Positions 33,188 through 42,507 are shown, numbered from the stretch's first letter. The stretch: 64,000 nucleotides of DNA from Chryseobacterium aquaeductus (GCF_905175375.1 NZ_CAJIMS010000001.1:2232001-2296000), one strand, 5' to 3'. Translations and numbers: made by a program. Notes: generated from the letters alone by a model not told the origin.

Positions 33188-34111
33188 ATTTCTAAATCCG
33201 TTAAGAAAATCTTTAACGTTCATTCTCTTCTTTCCTTCTAACTGTAATTCTAATGGATAATAAATTCCGTCTTTGGTATAAATCCTAAATTCGTTTTTAG
33301 AAATATCTAATGTTCCGGAAGTTTTCTCGTGATTAGTAATGTCAAATTTTCCGCTATAAATTTTTAAACCTTTTTCTTCTTCTTCGATTTTTAATGTGGT
33401 GAAAGCTGCTGGATAAGGCGACATTCCAAGTATGAATTGATGAACTTCTTTTGAAGTTTTAGTAAAGTCGATTCTTGTGTCTTCCTTGAAGATTTTAAAG
33501 GCATTTTTGGGATGTTCAACTTGCGGTTGGGGTTTCTCTGTAATTGAATTTTCAGATAAACCGTCTAAAGTTTTTACAATTAATTGAGCGCCTATTTCCA
33601 TAAGCCTATCATGAAGACTTCCGGCGTTTTCATCGGGTAAAATTTCAATTTCTTCTTGAAGCAGAATATTTCCTTCGTCTATTTTTTCATTAATAAAAAA
33701 TGTTGTAGCTCCGGTTTTTTCTTCACCGTTGATCACAGCATAATTGATAGGTGCAGCACCACGATAATCAGGAAGCAGAGAAGCATGAAGATTGAAGGTT
33801 CCCAATTCTGGCATTTCAAATAAAATCTTCGGCATCATTCTGAAAGCTACGACAACGAAAACATCAGCATTTAAACTTTTTATTTCGTCTAAAAATTCAG
33901 GGTTCCTCAATTTTTCTGGTTGTAAAACATTCAAATTATTTTCTACAGCGTACATTTTTACTGCTGACTGATTGATTTTCTGTCCGCGTCCGCTTGCTTT
34001 GTCAGCAACAGTTACAACGCCTACAACTTCATGATTTGATTGATGAATAGCTGCCAAAGCTGTTTGTGCAAACTCCGGCGTACCAAAAAAAACGACTTTC
34101 AATGATTTCAT
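33164..34111 (-). CDS. fmt: Methionyl-tRNA formyltransferase
   Basis: Fmt formylates initiator Met-tRNA. The 315-residue protein has KVVFFGTPEFAQTALAAI at the start, the formyl-THF site NLHASLLPDYRGAAPINYAV (near residues 106-125, with the catalytic Asn and His), and the TGATTFFINEKIDEGNILLQ block with its aspartate-like active-site region. A C-terminal OB-like domain runs to about residue 305. The promoter box TATCTTTG is only four bases upstream, so the message is probably leaderless. The DNA just upstream is two microsatellites. The stop codon lies in a terminator stem. Confidence 0.95.
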   Translation of the reverse strand: MKSLKVVFFGTPEFAQTALAAIHQSNHEVVGVVTVADKASGRGQKINQSAVKMYAVENNLNVLQPEKLRNPEFLDEIKSLNADVFVVVAFRMMPKILFEMPELGTFNLHASLLPDYRGAAPINYAVINGEEKTGATTFFINEKIDEGNILLQEEIEILPDENAGSLHDRLMEIGAQLIVKTLDGLSENSITEKPQPQVEHPKNAFKIFKEDTRIDFTKTSKEVHQFILGMSPYPAAFTTLKIEEEEKGLKIYSGKFDITNHEKTSGTLDISKNEFRIYTKDGIYYPLELQLEGKKRMNVKDFLNGFRNFEEIKMA

Positions 34112-34115
34112 TTTG

Positions 34116-34123
34116 CAAAGATA
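34116..34123 (-). promoter_or_regulatory. -7 box (TATCTTTG) of fmt
   Basis: Exact TAnnTTTG match on the minus strand, four bases from the ATG. The expected -33 position falls at the edge of the AATCTTTT tandem repeat that starts at 34142. Confidence 0.6.
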
Positions 34124-34141
34124 ATTTTCTTTGAATTATTT

Positions 34142-34245
34142 AAAAGATTAAAAGATTAAAAGATTAAAAGATTAAAAGATTAAAAGATTAAAAGATTAAA
34201 AGATTAAAAGATTAAAAGATTAAAAGATTAAAAGATTAAAAGATT
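34142..34245. repeat. Microsatellite: 13 perfect copies of AAAAGATT
   Basis: Thirteen uninterrupted 8-base units (104 bases). Read in the direction of fmt transcription the unit is AATCTTTT, and the array ends 19 bases from the fmt -7 box. A perfect array this long is expected to change copy number by replication slippage. Confidence 0.9.
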
Positions 34246-34260
34246 TTGAATATCTAACTT

Positions 34261-34344
34261 CACCTATCACCTATCACCTATCACCTATCACCTATCACCT
34301 ATCACCTATCACCTATCACCTATCACCTATCACCTATCACCTAT
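34261..34344. repeat. Microsatellite: 12 perfect copies of CACCTAT
   Basis: Twelve uninterrupted 7-base units (84 bases), directly beyond the recQ stop codon (34348) and 15 bases from the AAAAGATT array. On the recQ strand the unit is ATAGGTG. Confidence 0.9.
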
Positions 34345-34347
34345 CAT

Positions 34348-36252
34348 TTATTTTATTGCGTACGTTCTAAAGTTCAGCATTTTTACTTTTCCTGAATCCA
34401 AAAGTAATATCAGATTTTCTAAAATCTCTTCTTTCGCATGAAAATTTAATTGAATTGAAAGTTCTTCAATCGTTGCAGGCTTTTTATTCAACAAATTGAT
34501 GATTTCTGACGTCATGTTTTTCCCAAAAATAGATTGCTTATTTTTTTCACAAACAGTACATTGGCCGCAATTTTTTGAGTTTTTCTCTCCAAAATAGGAG
34601 AGAATCAATTTCATTTTACAATGGGTAGAATCTTCGATATAAAATTTCATTTCTTCCCATTTCTGAATCTTATTTTTTTGAATTTGTTCAAACAATTTCC
34701 AGTACATACTGTTAGTAACGCGCTCGTCTCTTGCTTTCAAAAATTTTACACTTGCCAAAGCTCCATCAATATATTCAAGATAATTTTTTTGCTGTAGCTC
34801 CTTCAATCTTTCTTTAATTAAATGAATACTTACACCAATTTTGTCACTCACTTTTTGTTCGCTGAACATCACCTTATGTGTTGTAATTCCGGAAATGGTA
34901 CGCAAAAGAAGTTCGATAAAATAGGAGTCCTTCTGCGGAATCTGATCTATTTCATCAGCTTTTATAGAAAGTTCTAAAGAAGATAAACTTTTATTGCTGT
35001 TGTAATAAATGATCTCCTGAGTATGAAGAAAATTGAGAACATTTTTAATTTTCGCATTTGAAAGTTTTGTGAAATTCTGAATTCCGGAAATATTTAGTTG
35101 AAAAACTTTTTCAGGAAGTTCAAATTCTGCCACCTGAAATTTAGAATACAAATACGAAATGATTTTAAGAAATTCAGCTTTGTTGGGGATCTGATTTCGT
35201 AAGATCTGATCAAAATTCAAAATTTCCTGTTGATCCCACAGCATAAAAGCGAAACTTTTTTTTCCATCTCTTCCGGCACGACCAATTTCCTGGTAATAAT
35301 TTTCTATCGATTGGGAAGGGGAGAAGTGAATGACGAAGCGCACGTTATCTTTATCAATTCCCATCCCGAATGCGTTGGTGGAGATCAATACATTTTGGTC
35401 GCTGTTGTTCCAGAAATTTTGTCTTTCGTTCTTTTCTTTGGTCGTTAATCCTGCATGGTAATAATCTACGTTGGTAATTTTATTTCTATGAAGATATTCT
35501 GTTAGTAACTCAGCATCTTTTCTGGTTCTCACATAGATAATTCCTGATTCTTTAGCATATTTTAGTATGTTAAAAATCCTTTGATATTTATCTGAAATTT
35601 CTTCCGAAAAAATTTTAATATTATCCCTTTTAAAACTTTTCTGGAAGACGTTCGGTTTTTTTAATTCAAGCTTATTTTTTATTTCCTCTAAAACTTTTGG
35701 GGTAGCAGTTGCCGTCAAAGCAAGACAGGCTATCTCCGGATTTCTTTTTCGAAAATCTTTAATATTCTGATAACTTGGTCTGAAATCCTGACCCCATTCT
35801 GAAATACAGTGAGCCTCATCCACAGCAATGAAAGATAATTGTATTTCCTCCATTTGCTGTATAAATTGAAAATTCGTCAATCTTTCCGGTGAAACATAGA
35901 GAAGTTTCGTTAAACCATCTTTGCAGCGATTATAGATAACTTCAGCATCAAAATCATCGAGCTCGGAAGAAAGATATTCAGCTTCAATTCCTCTGAATTT
36001 TAATTGGTTCACCTGATCCTTCATCAAAGCTAACAATGGAGAAATAACTAAGCAAACACCTTCTCTTAATAAAGCAGGAAGTTGGTAGCAAAGAGATTTT
36101 CCTGCACCTGTAGGTAATAGAACCAAAGTGTCATTTCCTGTGATCACAGAATCTATAATGTCACCTTGAGAATCTCTAAAAGTATCATGCCCCCAAAAAT
36201 GTTTAAGGGTTTTGTTTTTGAGCTCCTGAAAATCTTTAGCAGAAATCATCAT
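34348..36252 (-). CDS. recQ: ATP-dependent DNA helicase RecQ
   Basis: RecQ unwinds DNA 3' to 5' in recombination and repair. The 634-residue protein has FRDSQGDIIDSVITGNDTLV (motif 0), Walker A LPTGAGKSLCYQLP, the DEAHCISEWGQDFRPSYQ box (motif II and aromatic loop), TATATPKVLEEI, FGMGIDKDNVRFVIH and QEIGRAGRDGK. The zinc-binding RQC region has cysteines in HCKMKLILSYFG and NCGQCTVCEK. No clear HRDC domain follows; the C-terminal part is a winged-helix-like segment ending LNFRTYAIK. Two start ATGs lie side by side (36252, 36249). It is shorter than E. coli RecQ only in the missing HRDC domain. A heptanucleotide array begins right after its stop. Confidence 0.94.
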   Translation of the reverse strand: MMISAKDFQELKNKTLKHFWGHDTFRDSQGDIIDSVITGNDTLVLLPTGAGKSLCYQLPALLREGVCLVISPLLALMKDQVNQLKFRGIEAEYLSSELDDFDAEVIYNRCKDGLTKLLYVSPERLTNFQFIQQMEEIQLSFIAVDEAHCISEWGQDFRPSYQNIKDFRKRNPEIACLALTATATPKVLEEIKNKLELKKPNVFQKSFKRDNIKIFSEEISDKYQRIFNILKYAKESGIIYVRTRKDAELLTEYLHRNKITNVDYYHAGLTTKEKNERQNFWNNSDQNVLISTNAFGMGIDKDNVRFVIHFSPSQSIENYYQEIGRAGRDGKKSFAFMLWDQQEILNFDQILRNQIPNKAEFLKIISYLYSKFQVAEFELPEKVFQLNISGIQNFTKLSNAKIKNVLNFLHTQEIIYYNSNKSLSSLELSIKADEIDQIPQKDSYFIELLLRTISGITTHKVMFSEQKVSDKIGVSIHLIKERLKELQQKNYLEYIDGALASVKFLKARDERVTNSMYWKLFEQIQKNKIQKWEEMKFYIEDSTHCKMKLILSYFGEKNSKNCGQCTVCEKNKQSIFGKNMTSEIINLLNKKPATIEELSIQLNFHAKEEILENLILLLDSGKVKMLNFRTYAIK

Positions 36253-36280
36253 TTAAAATATTAAAAACTAATTTAACAAA

Positions 36281-36307
36281 AAAAAGCCACGCATTGCGTG
36301 ACTTTTA
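36281..36307 (-). terminator. Terminator of the OmpA-family gene
   Basis: AAGCCACGCA pairs with TGCGTGACTT (9 of 10) and is followed on the minus strand by a T run, 20 bases after the stop. Confidence 0.65.
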
Positions 36308-36326
36308 TAAATATCTGATAAGTTTA

Positions 36327-37793
36327 TTATTTAGCTTCGAAATAAACTCTTCTGTTTGCTCTGTTTTTCCATTCCGGACATTTAGTAGCTGGCTCACACT
36401 CTGGGTACTTAAGGTCTTTTTCACCTCTACCTACAGCGTCGATTTTAGAAGAATCTACACCATTTTTGATTAAATAATTTTTCACACTGTTTGCTCTTCT
36501 TTCAGATAACTTTTGGTTATACTCATCAGAAGATCTTGTATCAGTTGCTCCAATTACAGTATATGCACCATTTGAAGAATTGATATAACTTACAGCATTG
36601 TTCAGAATTGGAGTGTTTGAAGGTAAAATTCTGTCAGAATTTAAATCAAATTCAATTCCGTTCATTTCCATTACAGTTTCAATTGGACCTTGCGGAGAAG
36701 TCGGCGTTGTAGGAGTAAGCGGACAACCATCGTTTTCAACAGGTCCAGGTACTGTAACACACTTATCGTGAAGATCAATAACACCATCTAAATCTGCATC
36801 AAGAGCAACACCAGCACCGTCTACTCTTGCGCCTGCAGGAGTATCAAGTTGTCTGTCCCAATCGTCACAAACTCCGTCATTATCTGCATCACCTTTCTTA
36901 CAAACTTCGATGTCTTGGTTTTTATCAGCTAAAACATCTAATTTATAGTAAATCTCTTGCAATGGGTCATGCCACATTAAGTGAGATTCGTGTTTTCCTA
37001 ATTTTAATGATAAACCTAAAGTTGCATTAAAGAAGTTATCTGAAATCTGATCTTCTCTTTTGTTAATAATGCTATATTGATCTCCACCACCATCAAATGA
37101 ATCTGTACCTGTATAAACATACATTAGTCTTGTTTCAAGATCGAGTCTTCTGTTTACTTTAAATTTAAGACCAGCTCCGGCTTGACCAAATAAAGAATTC
37201 AAATTAAAAGGCTTTACGTTAGTCATTATTCTTTGACCTGCATCATCTTTTAAGTAAGCTCTGTAAGCTAATGTACCAATACCAGCATAACCGTGTAATG
37301 CCCATCTGAAAGTAGATTTATTATCAACTCTTCTTAAAAGATTTGAGAAATTAACATCTCCTAAGATTGAAATTGCATCGTATTGCGTTTTTGCACCTTC
37401 TTGTCGGTTTGCTGCTGCATTAGCAGGAGCTGCATCTTTGATATTAAACCAGCCCTGTCTTGTTTCACCCCTGTCATATTGTAAGCTAACACCAAAAGCA
37501 TGAGTAATGGCTTTGTCGATACTTACATACGCAGAATAACCGAAAAGATTTTTTCCGTTACCATTTTTTATAGAAGTTAAATCTGCAGACTGAACTAATG
37601 GCACACCTGCACCAAATGAAATTGCCCAATCGTTGAATCTTTTAGATTGTTGTGTAAATGGAGATACATTGGCAGACCGTGAAGAGAATGTATTTGGATA
37701 TCCTTCATTTGAAACTACCGCTATTGAATCTTGTGCATACGCTACAGTAGGAACTGATAAAGCCAATGCAACAATTGCTAAACTTAATTTCAT
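36327..37793 (-). CDS. OmpA family outer-membrane protein with thrombospondin type 3 repeat
   Basis: The 488-residue protein has a signal peptide ending AYAQDS, an N-terminal beta-barrel of about 280 residues (RRVDNKSTFRWALHGYAGIG is a shared landmark) and a calcium-binding TSP3-like stretch (GDADNDGVCDDWDRQLDTP and DADLDGVIDLHDKC). After a Pro/Thr linker comes an OmpA C-terminal domain that binds peptidoglycan (IGATDTRSSDEYNQKLSERR and GRGEKDLKYPE). It anchors the outer membrane to the wall. It is the downstream member of a tandem pair with the gene at 37851-38948. Confidence 0.9.
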   Translation of the reverse strand: MKLSLAIVALALSVPTVAYAQDSIAVVSNEGYPNTFSSRSANVSPFTQQSKRFNDWAISFGAGVPLVQSADLTSIKNGNGKNLFGYSAYVSIDKAITHAFGVSLQYDRGETRQGWFNIKDAAPANAAANRQEGAKTQYDAISILGDVNFSNLLRRVDNKSTFRWALHGYAGIGTLAYRAYLKDDAGQRIMTNVKPFNLNSLFGQAGAGLKFKVNRRLDLETRLMYVYTGTDSFDGGGDQYSIINKREDQISDNFFNATLGLSLKLGKHESHLMWHDPLQEIYYKLDVLADKNQDIEVCKKGDADNDGVCDDWDRQLDTPAGARVDGAGVALDADLDGVIDLHDKCVTVPGPVENDGCPLTPTTPTSPQGPIETVMEMNGIEFDLNSDRILPSNTPILNNAVSYINSSNGAYTVIGATDTRSSDEYNQKLSERRANSVKNYLIKNGVDSSKIDAVGRGEKDLKYPECEPATKCPEWKNRANRRVYFEAK

Positions 37794-37850
37794 AGTGTAT
37801 TTTTTTTATTTAGTTAATTAAATGATTTGTTTATTTTGTGATAATTCTGA

Positions 37851-38948
37851 TTAATTAGGGCAACCATTATTATCTGCAGATCCTGCTACAGTAACACACT
37901 TGTCGTACAAATCGATTACTCCGTCAAGATCCATATCTAAAGCGACACCAGATCCGTCAACTCTTGCTCCGGAAGGTGTATTCAATTCTCTGTCCCAGTC
38001 ATCACAAACTCCATCGTTATCGTTATCACCTTTTTCACAAACTACAAGTTCGGTAGAGGTGTTTTCTAAAATATGAGTTCTGTAATAAATTTCCTGCAAA
38101 GGATCATGCCATGCCAAATGATTTTGATGTTTTCCTAATTTGAAAGACAATCCCAAATTGAAAGTCATCATCGCATCAGAATAAGTGTCGTTGATTAAGT
38201 TATAATTAATTCTGTCCCCAGCTGGTGTTTCAAGCGCTCTTCCTTCACCACCGCCATCAAATTCTTCATCAAAACTGTTGATATACATCATTCTTGCTTC
38301 AATGTCGATCAGTTTAGAAACATTATATTTCAAACCAACGCCAGCCTGCATAAAAAATGAGGTAATGTTTAGTTTTTGATCAATCATAATAGGAATTCTC
38401 GCAGGACTAACATTCCATCTTGAATTGTCGCTGTCAATCAATTCGGTTTTATATCCCATAAAACCACCACCCAAATATCCATGAAGAGCCCATCTGTAAG
38501 GCGATTTATTGTCAACCCTTCTTAATAAATTAGAAAAATTAACGTCTCCTAATAATGATATTTGATTAAATTCCGTCCATGCTGTACCAATACCTGCAGC
38601 AGGGTTATTTGGAAGTTTTGCTTTTTGGTTGGTTTTACCCATAGAGTATTGTAGACTAAGACCAAAAGTATGCGAAATTTGTTTGTCGATACTTGCGTAA
38701 GCATTCCATCCCCAATTTACTTCTTTGTCATAAAAAGACGTTACATCTGCAAAAGCCATAAAAGCAGGACCTCCACCTATTGATACTGACCAATCGTTGA
38801 ATTTTCTTGCTTTATTGTCAAATTTTTGAATATTTGCAGAACCTGAGGAAAAAGTATTGGGATACTGATCTGAAGTATTCACCGCGATGCTATCTTGAGC
38901 ATAAGCGGCAATAGGCAACGTTGCCAATAGTAGTAAACCTGATTTCAT
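37851..38948 (-). CDS. OmpA-barrel paralogue lacking the peptidoglycan-binding domain
   Basis: This 365-residue protein has a signal peptide (LLLLATLPIAAYAQDS), the same beta-barrel (NFSNLLRRVDNKSPYRWALH, WHDPLQEIYY) and the same TSP3 segment (DNDNDGVCDDWDRELNTPSG, DMDLDGVIDLYDKC) as its neighbour. It stops right after DNNGCPN, the point where the neighbour enters the linker to its OmpA domain. The two genes are 57 bases apart on the same strand and clearly arose by tandem duplication. The stop looks clean, with no remnant of the lost domain in the gap. It would be a barrel with a short calcium-binding tail. Confidence 0.88.
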   Translation of the reverse strand: MKSGLLLLATLPIAAYAQDSIAVNTSDQYPNTFSSGSANIQKFDNKARKFNDWSVSIGGGPAFMAFADVTSFYDKEVNWGWNAYASIDKQISHTFGLSLQYSMGKTNQKAKLPNNPAAGIGTAWTEFNQISLLGDVNFSNLLRRVDNKSPYRWALHGYLGGGFMGYKTELIDSDNSRWNVSPARIPIMIDQKLNITSFFMQAGVGLKYNVSKLIDIEARMMYINSFDEEFDGGGEGRALETPAGDRINYNLINDTYSDAMMTFNLGLSFKLGKHQNHLAWHDPLQEIYYRTHILENTSTELVVCEKGDNDNDGVCDDWDRELNTPSGARVDGSGVALDMDLDGVIDLYDKCVTVAGSADNNGCPN

Positions 38949-38971
38949 ACAATATGTTTTTATGTTTTTGA

Positions 38972-39385
38972 TTAAATAAAATCTTTTAATAATATTTTAG
39001 AAAATTCCCTTTCGAAAAGATGTTTTTTGTGAGGGATCTCCAACCTTTCTGACGTGAATTTTAAATCATCATATTTTACGATATCTATATCAATAATTCT
39101 ATCTGTATAGACTCCTGATACTGTAGAATCATTAATTCTTCCCATTTCAATTTCAATCTTTTTAATGTAATTAAGCAATTGAATCGGTGAAAAATGCGTA
39201 AATATTATTGTTGCAATATTACAAAAATTATTGGAACTAACAAAATTTACCGCTTCAGATGTTAAATATTCACTATATTTTAATATGGAACCTATGCTAG
39301 AAACCTTCTCCAGCGCAATTTCTATATTATTTTTTTTATCTCCAATGTTACTTCCTAGTAACAAAACGACCTTATGCTGCGACAT
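38972..39385 (-). CDS. folK: 2-amino-4-hydroxy-6-hydroxymethyldihydropteridine pyrophosphokinase
   Basis: FolK activates the pterin of folate with ATP. The 137-residue protein has LLLGSNIGDKKNNI (residues 9-22), FCNIATIIFTHFSPIQLL, IEIEMGRINDS, the metal-binding DRIIDIDIVKYDD, and IPHKKHLFEREF near the C-terminus. Somewhat short but all motifs are present. It is divergent from sppA with only 19 bases between the start codons, so promoters of each gene must lie inside the other. Confidence 0.9.
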   Translation of the reverse strand: MSQHKVVLLLGSNIGDKKNNIEIALEKVSSIGSILKYSEYLTSEAVNFVSSNNFCNIATIIFTHFSPIQLLNYIKKIEIEMGRINDSTVSGVYTDRIIDIDIVKYDDLKFTSERLEIPHKKHLFEREFSKILLKDFI

Positions 39386-39404
39386 ATTAGAAAATGATTA
39401 TTTT

Positions 39405-41159
39405 ATGAAGAGTTTCTTTAAGAATGTATTGGCAAATATAGTAGCTATTGTGGTACTATGTGTTGTGTTTTTCTTCTTTTTTATCATCATGGTTGCATTT
39501 GGATCCATGAGTAATGAAAAATCTGTGAATGTAAAGAAGAATTCTGTTTTGACAATTAATCTCAAAACGGATATTATAGACAGCCCAACGGAGGATCAGC
39601 AAAGTATTTTTAATGTCAATAATAAAAATACCAGTGTATTAATATATGATGTATTAGACGCGGTAAGAAAAGCAAAAGATGACGATAAGATTAAAGGTAT
39701 AAGTATCGAGGTAGACAATCTGAATGCAGGAATTACTCAAATTGATGATTTGCGAGCTGCAATTCAGGATTTTAAGAAGAGTGGAAAATTTGTGTATGCT
39801 TACGGTAACATGGTTTCGCAGTCTTCTTATTATTTAGGTTCTGTCGCTGATGAGTATTATCTTAATCCGTCTGGAGGAATAGAATTAAAGGGACTTTCTA
39901 CGGAAGTTACTTTCTTTAAAGATTTTGCCGAAAAGTATGGTATCGGGATCGAAGTTATCCGTCATGGGAAATTCAAGTCTGCGGTTGAGCCATTTTTAAG
40001 AAATGATATTTCTCCCGAAAACAAAGAACAGCTGAGTACTCTTCTTAATGATATTTGGGATAACACAGCTTCGAAAATTGCTGTCTCCAGAAAAATGAAT
40101 GTAAATCAGTTTAAAATGGTCGTGGATAGTTTGTACGGAATGATTCCTGATGTAAGTGTAAAAAATAAACTGGCAGATAAGTTGATTCAGAAAACCGAAT
40201 ATGATCAAATGATCAAGACAAAGTTGAAGTTGAAGCAAGATGATAAATTAAATAAAATCTCTTTAACAAAGTATATAGATTCTTTCACGGATAAAGATAA
40301 GTCTGGAGAAAAAGTTGCCGTTTTATATGCCTCAGGTTCTATTAATAATGGTGATGCGTACAGTGACATAAATTCTGAAAGGTATATTAAATATATAAAA
40401 GAACTTCAGGATGACGACAAGATCAAAGCTGTGGTTCTAAGAATCAATTCGCCGGGAGGAAGTGCAAATGCTTCAGACGAAATTCTGTTTGAACTTCAGC
40501 AATTGAAAAAGAAAAAACCATTGGTGGTATCTTTCGGAGATTATGCCGCTTCCGGTGGATATTATATTGCTATGGCTGCGGATAAGATTTATTCTGAACC
40601 GAATACCCTTACAGGATCAATCGGAGTATTTGGTGTGATGCCTTACTTCAAAGATTTAGCAAACAGAAACGGAGTGCGTTCCGATATTGTTGCTACCAAT
40701 GCAAATGCAGCGTATTATTCTTCTTTAAACGGACTGACGCCTTACGGAGTGAATATAATGACTAAAAGTGTAGAAGGTACTTACAAAAGATTTGTACATT
40801 TTGTAACTCAAAACAGAAAAAAAACTTTTGAAGATATAGATGCAATTGGTGGTGGTAGAGTGTGGAGCGGTACCCGTGCAAAGCAAATAGGTTTGGTAGA
40901 TGAGTTGGGTAGTTTGGAAGATGCTGTGAAGTTTGCGGCGCAAAAAGCAAATCTTAAATCATACAATGTTTCATCTTATCCTAAAAAAATGACAGCATTT
41001 GAGCAGATTTTTGAAGATCTAAATGAAGATGATATTTCTGCAAGAGTAATTAAGAACAAAATTGGTAAATCAAACTATGAAATTCTAGAACAGATTACAG
41101 ACAAGAAATTGAAGTCTGAAGTGAAAATGGAAATGCCTTATCAGATTAAGATAAACTAA
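39405..41159 (+). CDS. sppA: Signal peptide peptidase SppA (67-kDa type)
   Basis: SppA digests leftover signal peptides at the cytoplasmic membrane. The start at 39405 gives MKSFFKNVLANIVAIVVLCV with one N-terminal membrane helix; the longer frame runs antisense to folK and is rejected. The 584-residue protein has the two-domain layout of long SppA proteins. The general-base lysine is in HGKFKSAVEPF (near K191) and the nucleophile serine in DYAASGGYYIAMAADKI (near S383). RINSPGGSANASDEI and TGSIGVFGV are also typical. A strong terminator follows. Confidence 0.93.
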   Translation: MKSFFKNVLANIVAIVVLCVVFFFFFIIMVAFGSMSNEKSVNVKKNSVLTINLKTDIIDSPTEDQQSIFNVNNKNTSVLIYDVLDAVRKAKDDDKIKGISIEVDNLNAGITQIDDLRAAIQDFKKSGKFVYAYGNMVSQSSYYLGSVADEYYLNPSGGIELKGLSTEVTFFKDFAEKYGIGIEVIRHGKFKSAVEPFLRNDISPENKEQLSTLLNDIWDNTASKIAVSRKMNVNQFKMVVDSLYGMIPDVSVKNKLADKLIQKTEYDQMIKTKLKLKQDDKLNKISLTKYIDSFTDKDKSGEKVAVLYASGSINNGDAYSDINSERYIKYIKELQDDDKIKAVVLRINSPGGSANASDEILFELQQLKKKKPLVVSFGDYAASGGYYIAMAADKIYSEPNTLTGSIGVFGVMPYFKDLANRNGVRSDIVATNANAAYYSSLNGLTPYGVNIMTKSVEGTYKRFVHFVTQNRKKTFEDIDAIGGGRVWSGTRAKQIGLVDELGSLEDAVKFAAQKANLKSYNVSSYPKKMTAFEQIFEDLNEDDISARVIKNKIGKSNYEILEQITDKKLKSEVKMEMPYQIKIN

Positions 41160-41173
41160 ATTATATTATTCAT

Positions 41174-41214
41174 AAAAAATCCCGATTTGAAATTTTCAAA
41201 TCGGGATTTTTATT
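41174..41214. terminator. Terminator after sppA (also facing glsB)
   Basis: AAAAATCCCGATTTGA pairs with TCAAATCGGGATTTTT around a 5-base loop, with A and T tracts on both sides. It serves both convergent transcription units. Confidence 0.85.
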
Positions 41215-41226
41215 TTTTAATGGTTG

Positions 41227-41478
41227 TTATTTCTTTGTTACCATTCTGTAGATTGCAAGTAAAAGAACTGATCCTCCAATTGCTACCAGGAAGCTAGATA
41301 AATTAAATCCTGATACATCTACTCCGAAGATCATAGATCCGATCCATCCACCCAGCATACTTCCTAAGATACCGATGATGATTGTTACAATCCATCCGCC
41401 AGGATCGTTTCCAGGATGTAAAGCTTTAGCGATTGCTCCTGCGATAAGACCAAAAATGATCCATGATAAAATTCCCAT
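41227..41478 (-). CDS. GlsB/YeaQ/YmgE family membrane protein
   Basis: The 83-residue protein is a typical transglycosylase-associated (YeaQ/YmgE) membrane protein: ILSWIIFGLIAGAIAKALHP at the start, the PGGWIVTIIIGILGSMLGGW segment and a third hydrophobic stretch before YRMVTKK. Family members rise in some stress responses but have no proven biochemical role. It is the last gene of a run that starts at rpmB. Confidence 0.88.
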   Translation of the reverse strand: MGILSWIIFGLIAGAIAKALHPGNDPGGWIVTIIIGILGSMLGGWIGSMIFGVDVSGFNLSSFLVAIGGSVLLLAIYRMVTKK

Positions 41479-41532
41479 AGTTTAAATTTTAATGTTAATA
41501 AATTTGTTTATTTTTCAAGAAATAAAGATTAC

Positions 41533-42486
41533 TTATCTCTTCTTGAAGAATGAGTCTACAAACTCTGTACCATTAAATAATTGCAGGTCTTGTATCTTTT
41601 CTCCGACACCGATATATTTTACAGGAATCTGAAACTGATCAGAAATTCCAATCACTACACCACCTTTTGCGGTTCCGTCTAATTTTGTTACTGCCAGAGC
41701 ATTTACTTCAGTAGCTGCAGTAAATTGTTTTGCCTGCTCAAAAGCATTTTGCCCTGTTGATCCATCTAGTACCAATAAAATTTCATGTGGAGCATCTGGG
41801 ATCACTTTCTGCATTACTCTTTTAATTTTAGAAAGCTCATTCATCAGATTGATTTTATTGTGAAGTCTTCCTGCAGTATCGATGATGACAACATCAGCAT
41901 CTTGAGCAACAGCACTTTGTACAGTGTCAAACGCTACAGATGCAGGGTCTGAACCCATTTCCTGTTTTACGATCGTTACTCCGGCTCTTTCGCTCCAAAT
42001 CGTAAGCTGATCTACAGCCGCTGCACGGAAGGTATCTCCGGCACCCAGCACCACTTTTTTTCCTTCAGATTTAAACTGATGCGCCAATTTTCCTATTGTA
42101 GTGGTTTTCCCGACACCGTTTACTCCTACAACCATGATGACGTAAGGTTTTTTTGAAGTGTCGATGTTTCCGGTGTTGGCTTGTGGGTTTTCTAGCAGAA
42201 GTCCTGAGATTTCTTCACGTAAAATACGGTCAAGTTCGCTTGTGTTGACGTACTTGTCTCTTGCGATACGTTCTTCAATTCTCTGGATGATTTTAATGGT
42301 GGTAGACGCGCCTACATCGGAAGCAATAAGTATTTCTTCAAGATCATCCAAAACCTCATCATCTACTTTGCTTTTGCCGACAACGGCTTTAGTCATTTTT
42401 TCAAAGAAACCCTGGTTAGATTTTTCAAGACCTTTATCTAAAGTTTCTTTTTCTTCTTTTTTAAAAATATTTTTAAACCAACTCAT
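41533..42486 (-). CDS. ftsY: Signal recognition particle receptor FtsY
   Basis: FtsY is the membrane-associated GTPase that receives ribosome-SRP complexes. The 317-residue protein is a short form with a small acidic/basic N-terminus and a full NG domain: VVGVNGVGKTTTIGKLAHQF (G1, near residues 117-136), GDTFRAAAVDQLTIW, VIIDTAGRLHNK and AVTKLDGTAKGGV (G4). It follows the ribosomal protein genes rpmB, rpmG and the DUF4295 gene, linking translation with protein targeting. Confidence 0.96.
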   Translation of the reverse strand: MSWFKNIFKKEEKETLDKGLEKSNQGFFEKMTKAVVGKSKVDDEVLDDLEEILIASDVGASTTIKIIQRIEERIARDKYVNTSELDRILREEISGLLLENPQANTGNIDTSKKPYVIMVVGVNGVGKTTTIGKLAHQFKSEGKKVVLGAGDTFRAAAVDQLTIWSERAGVTIVKQEMGSDPASVAFDTVQSAVAQDADVVIIDTAGRLHNKINLMNELSKIKRVMQKVIPDAPHEILLVLDGSTGQNAFEQAKQFTAATEVNALAVTKLDGTAKGGVVIGISDQFQIPVKYIGVGEKIQDLQLFNGTEFVDSFFKKR

Positions 42487-42507
42487 TTTTATGAATTACA
42501 AATTATA

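Noticed and set aside
39231..39404. A 58-codon extension of sppA.
   Set aside because: It runs antisense to the folK coding region and starts with TTG; the membrane helix expected at the N-terminus begins at 39405.
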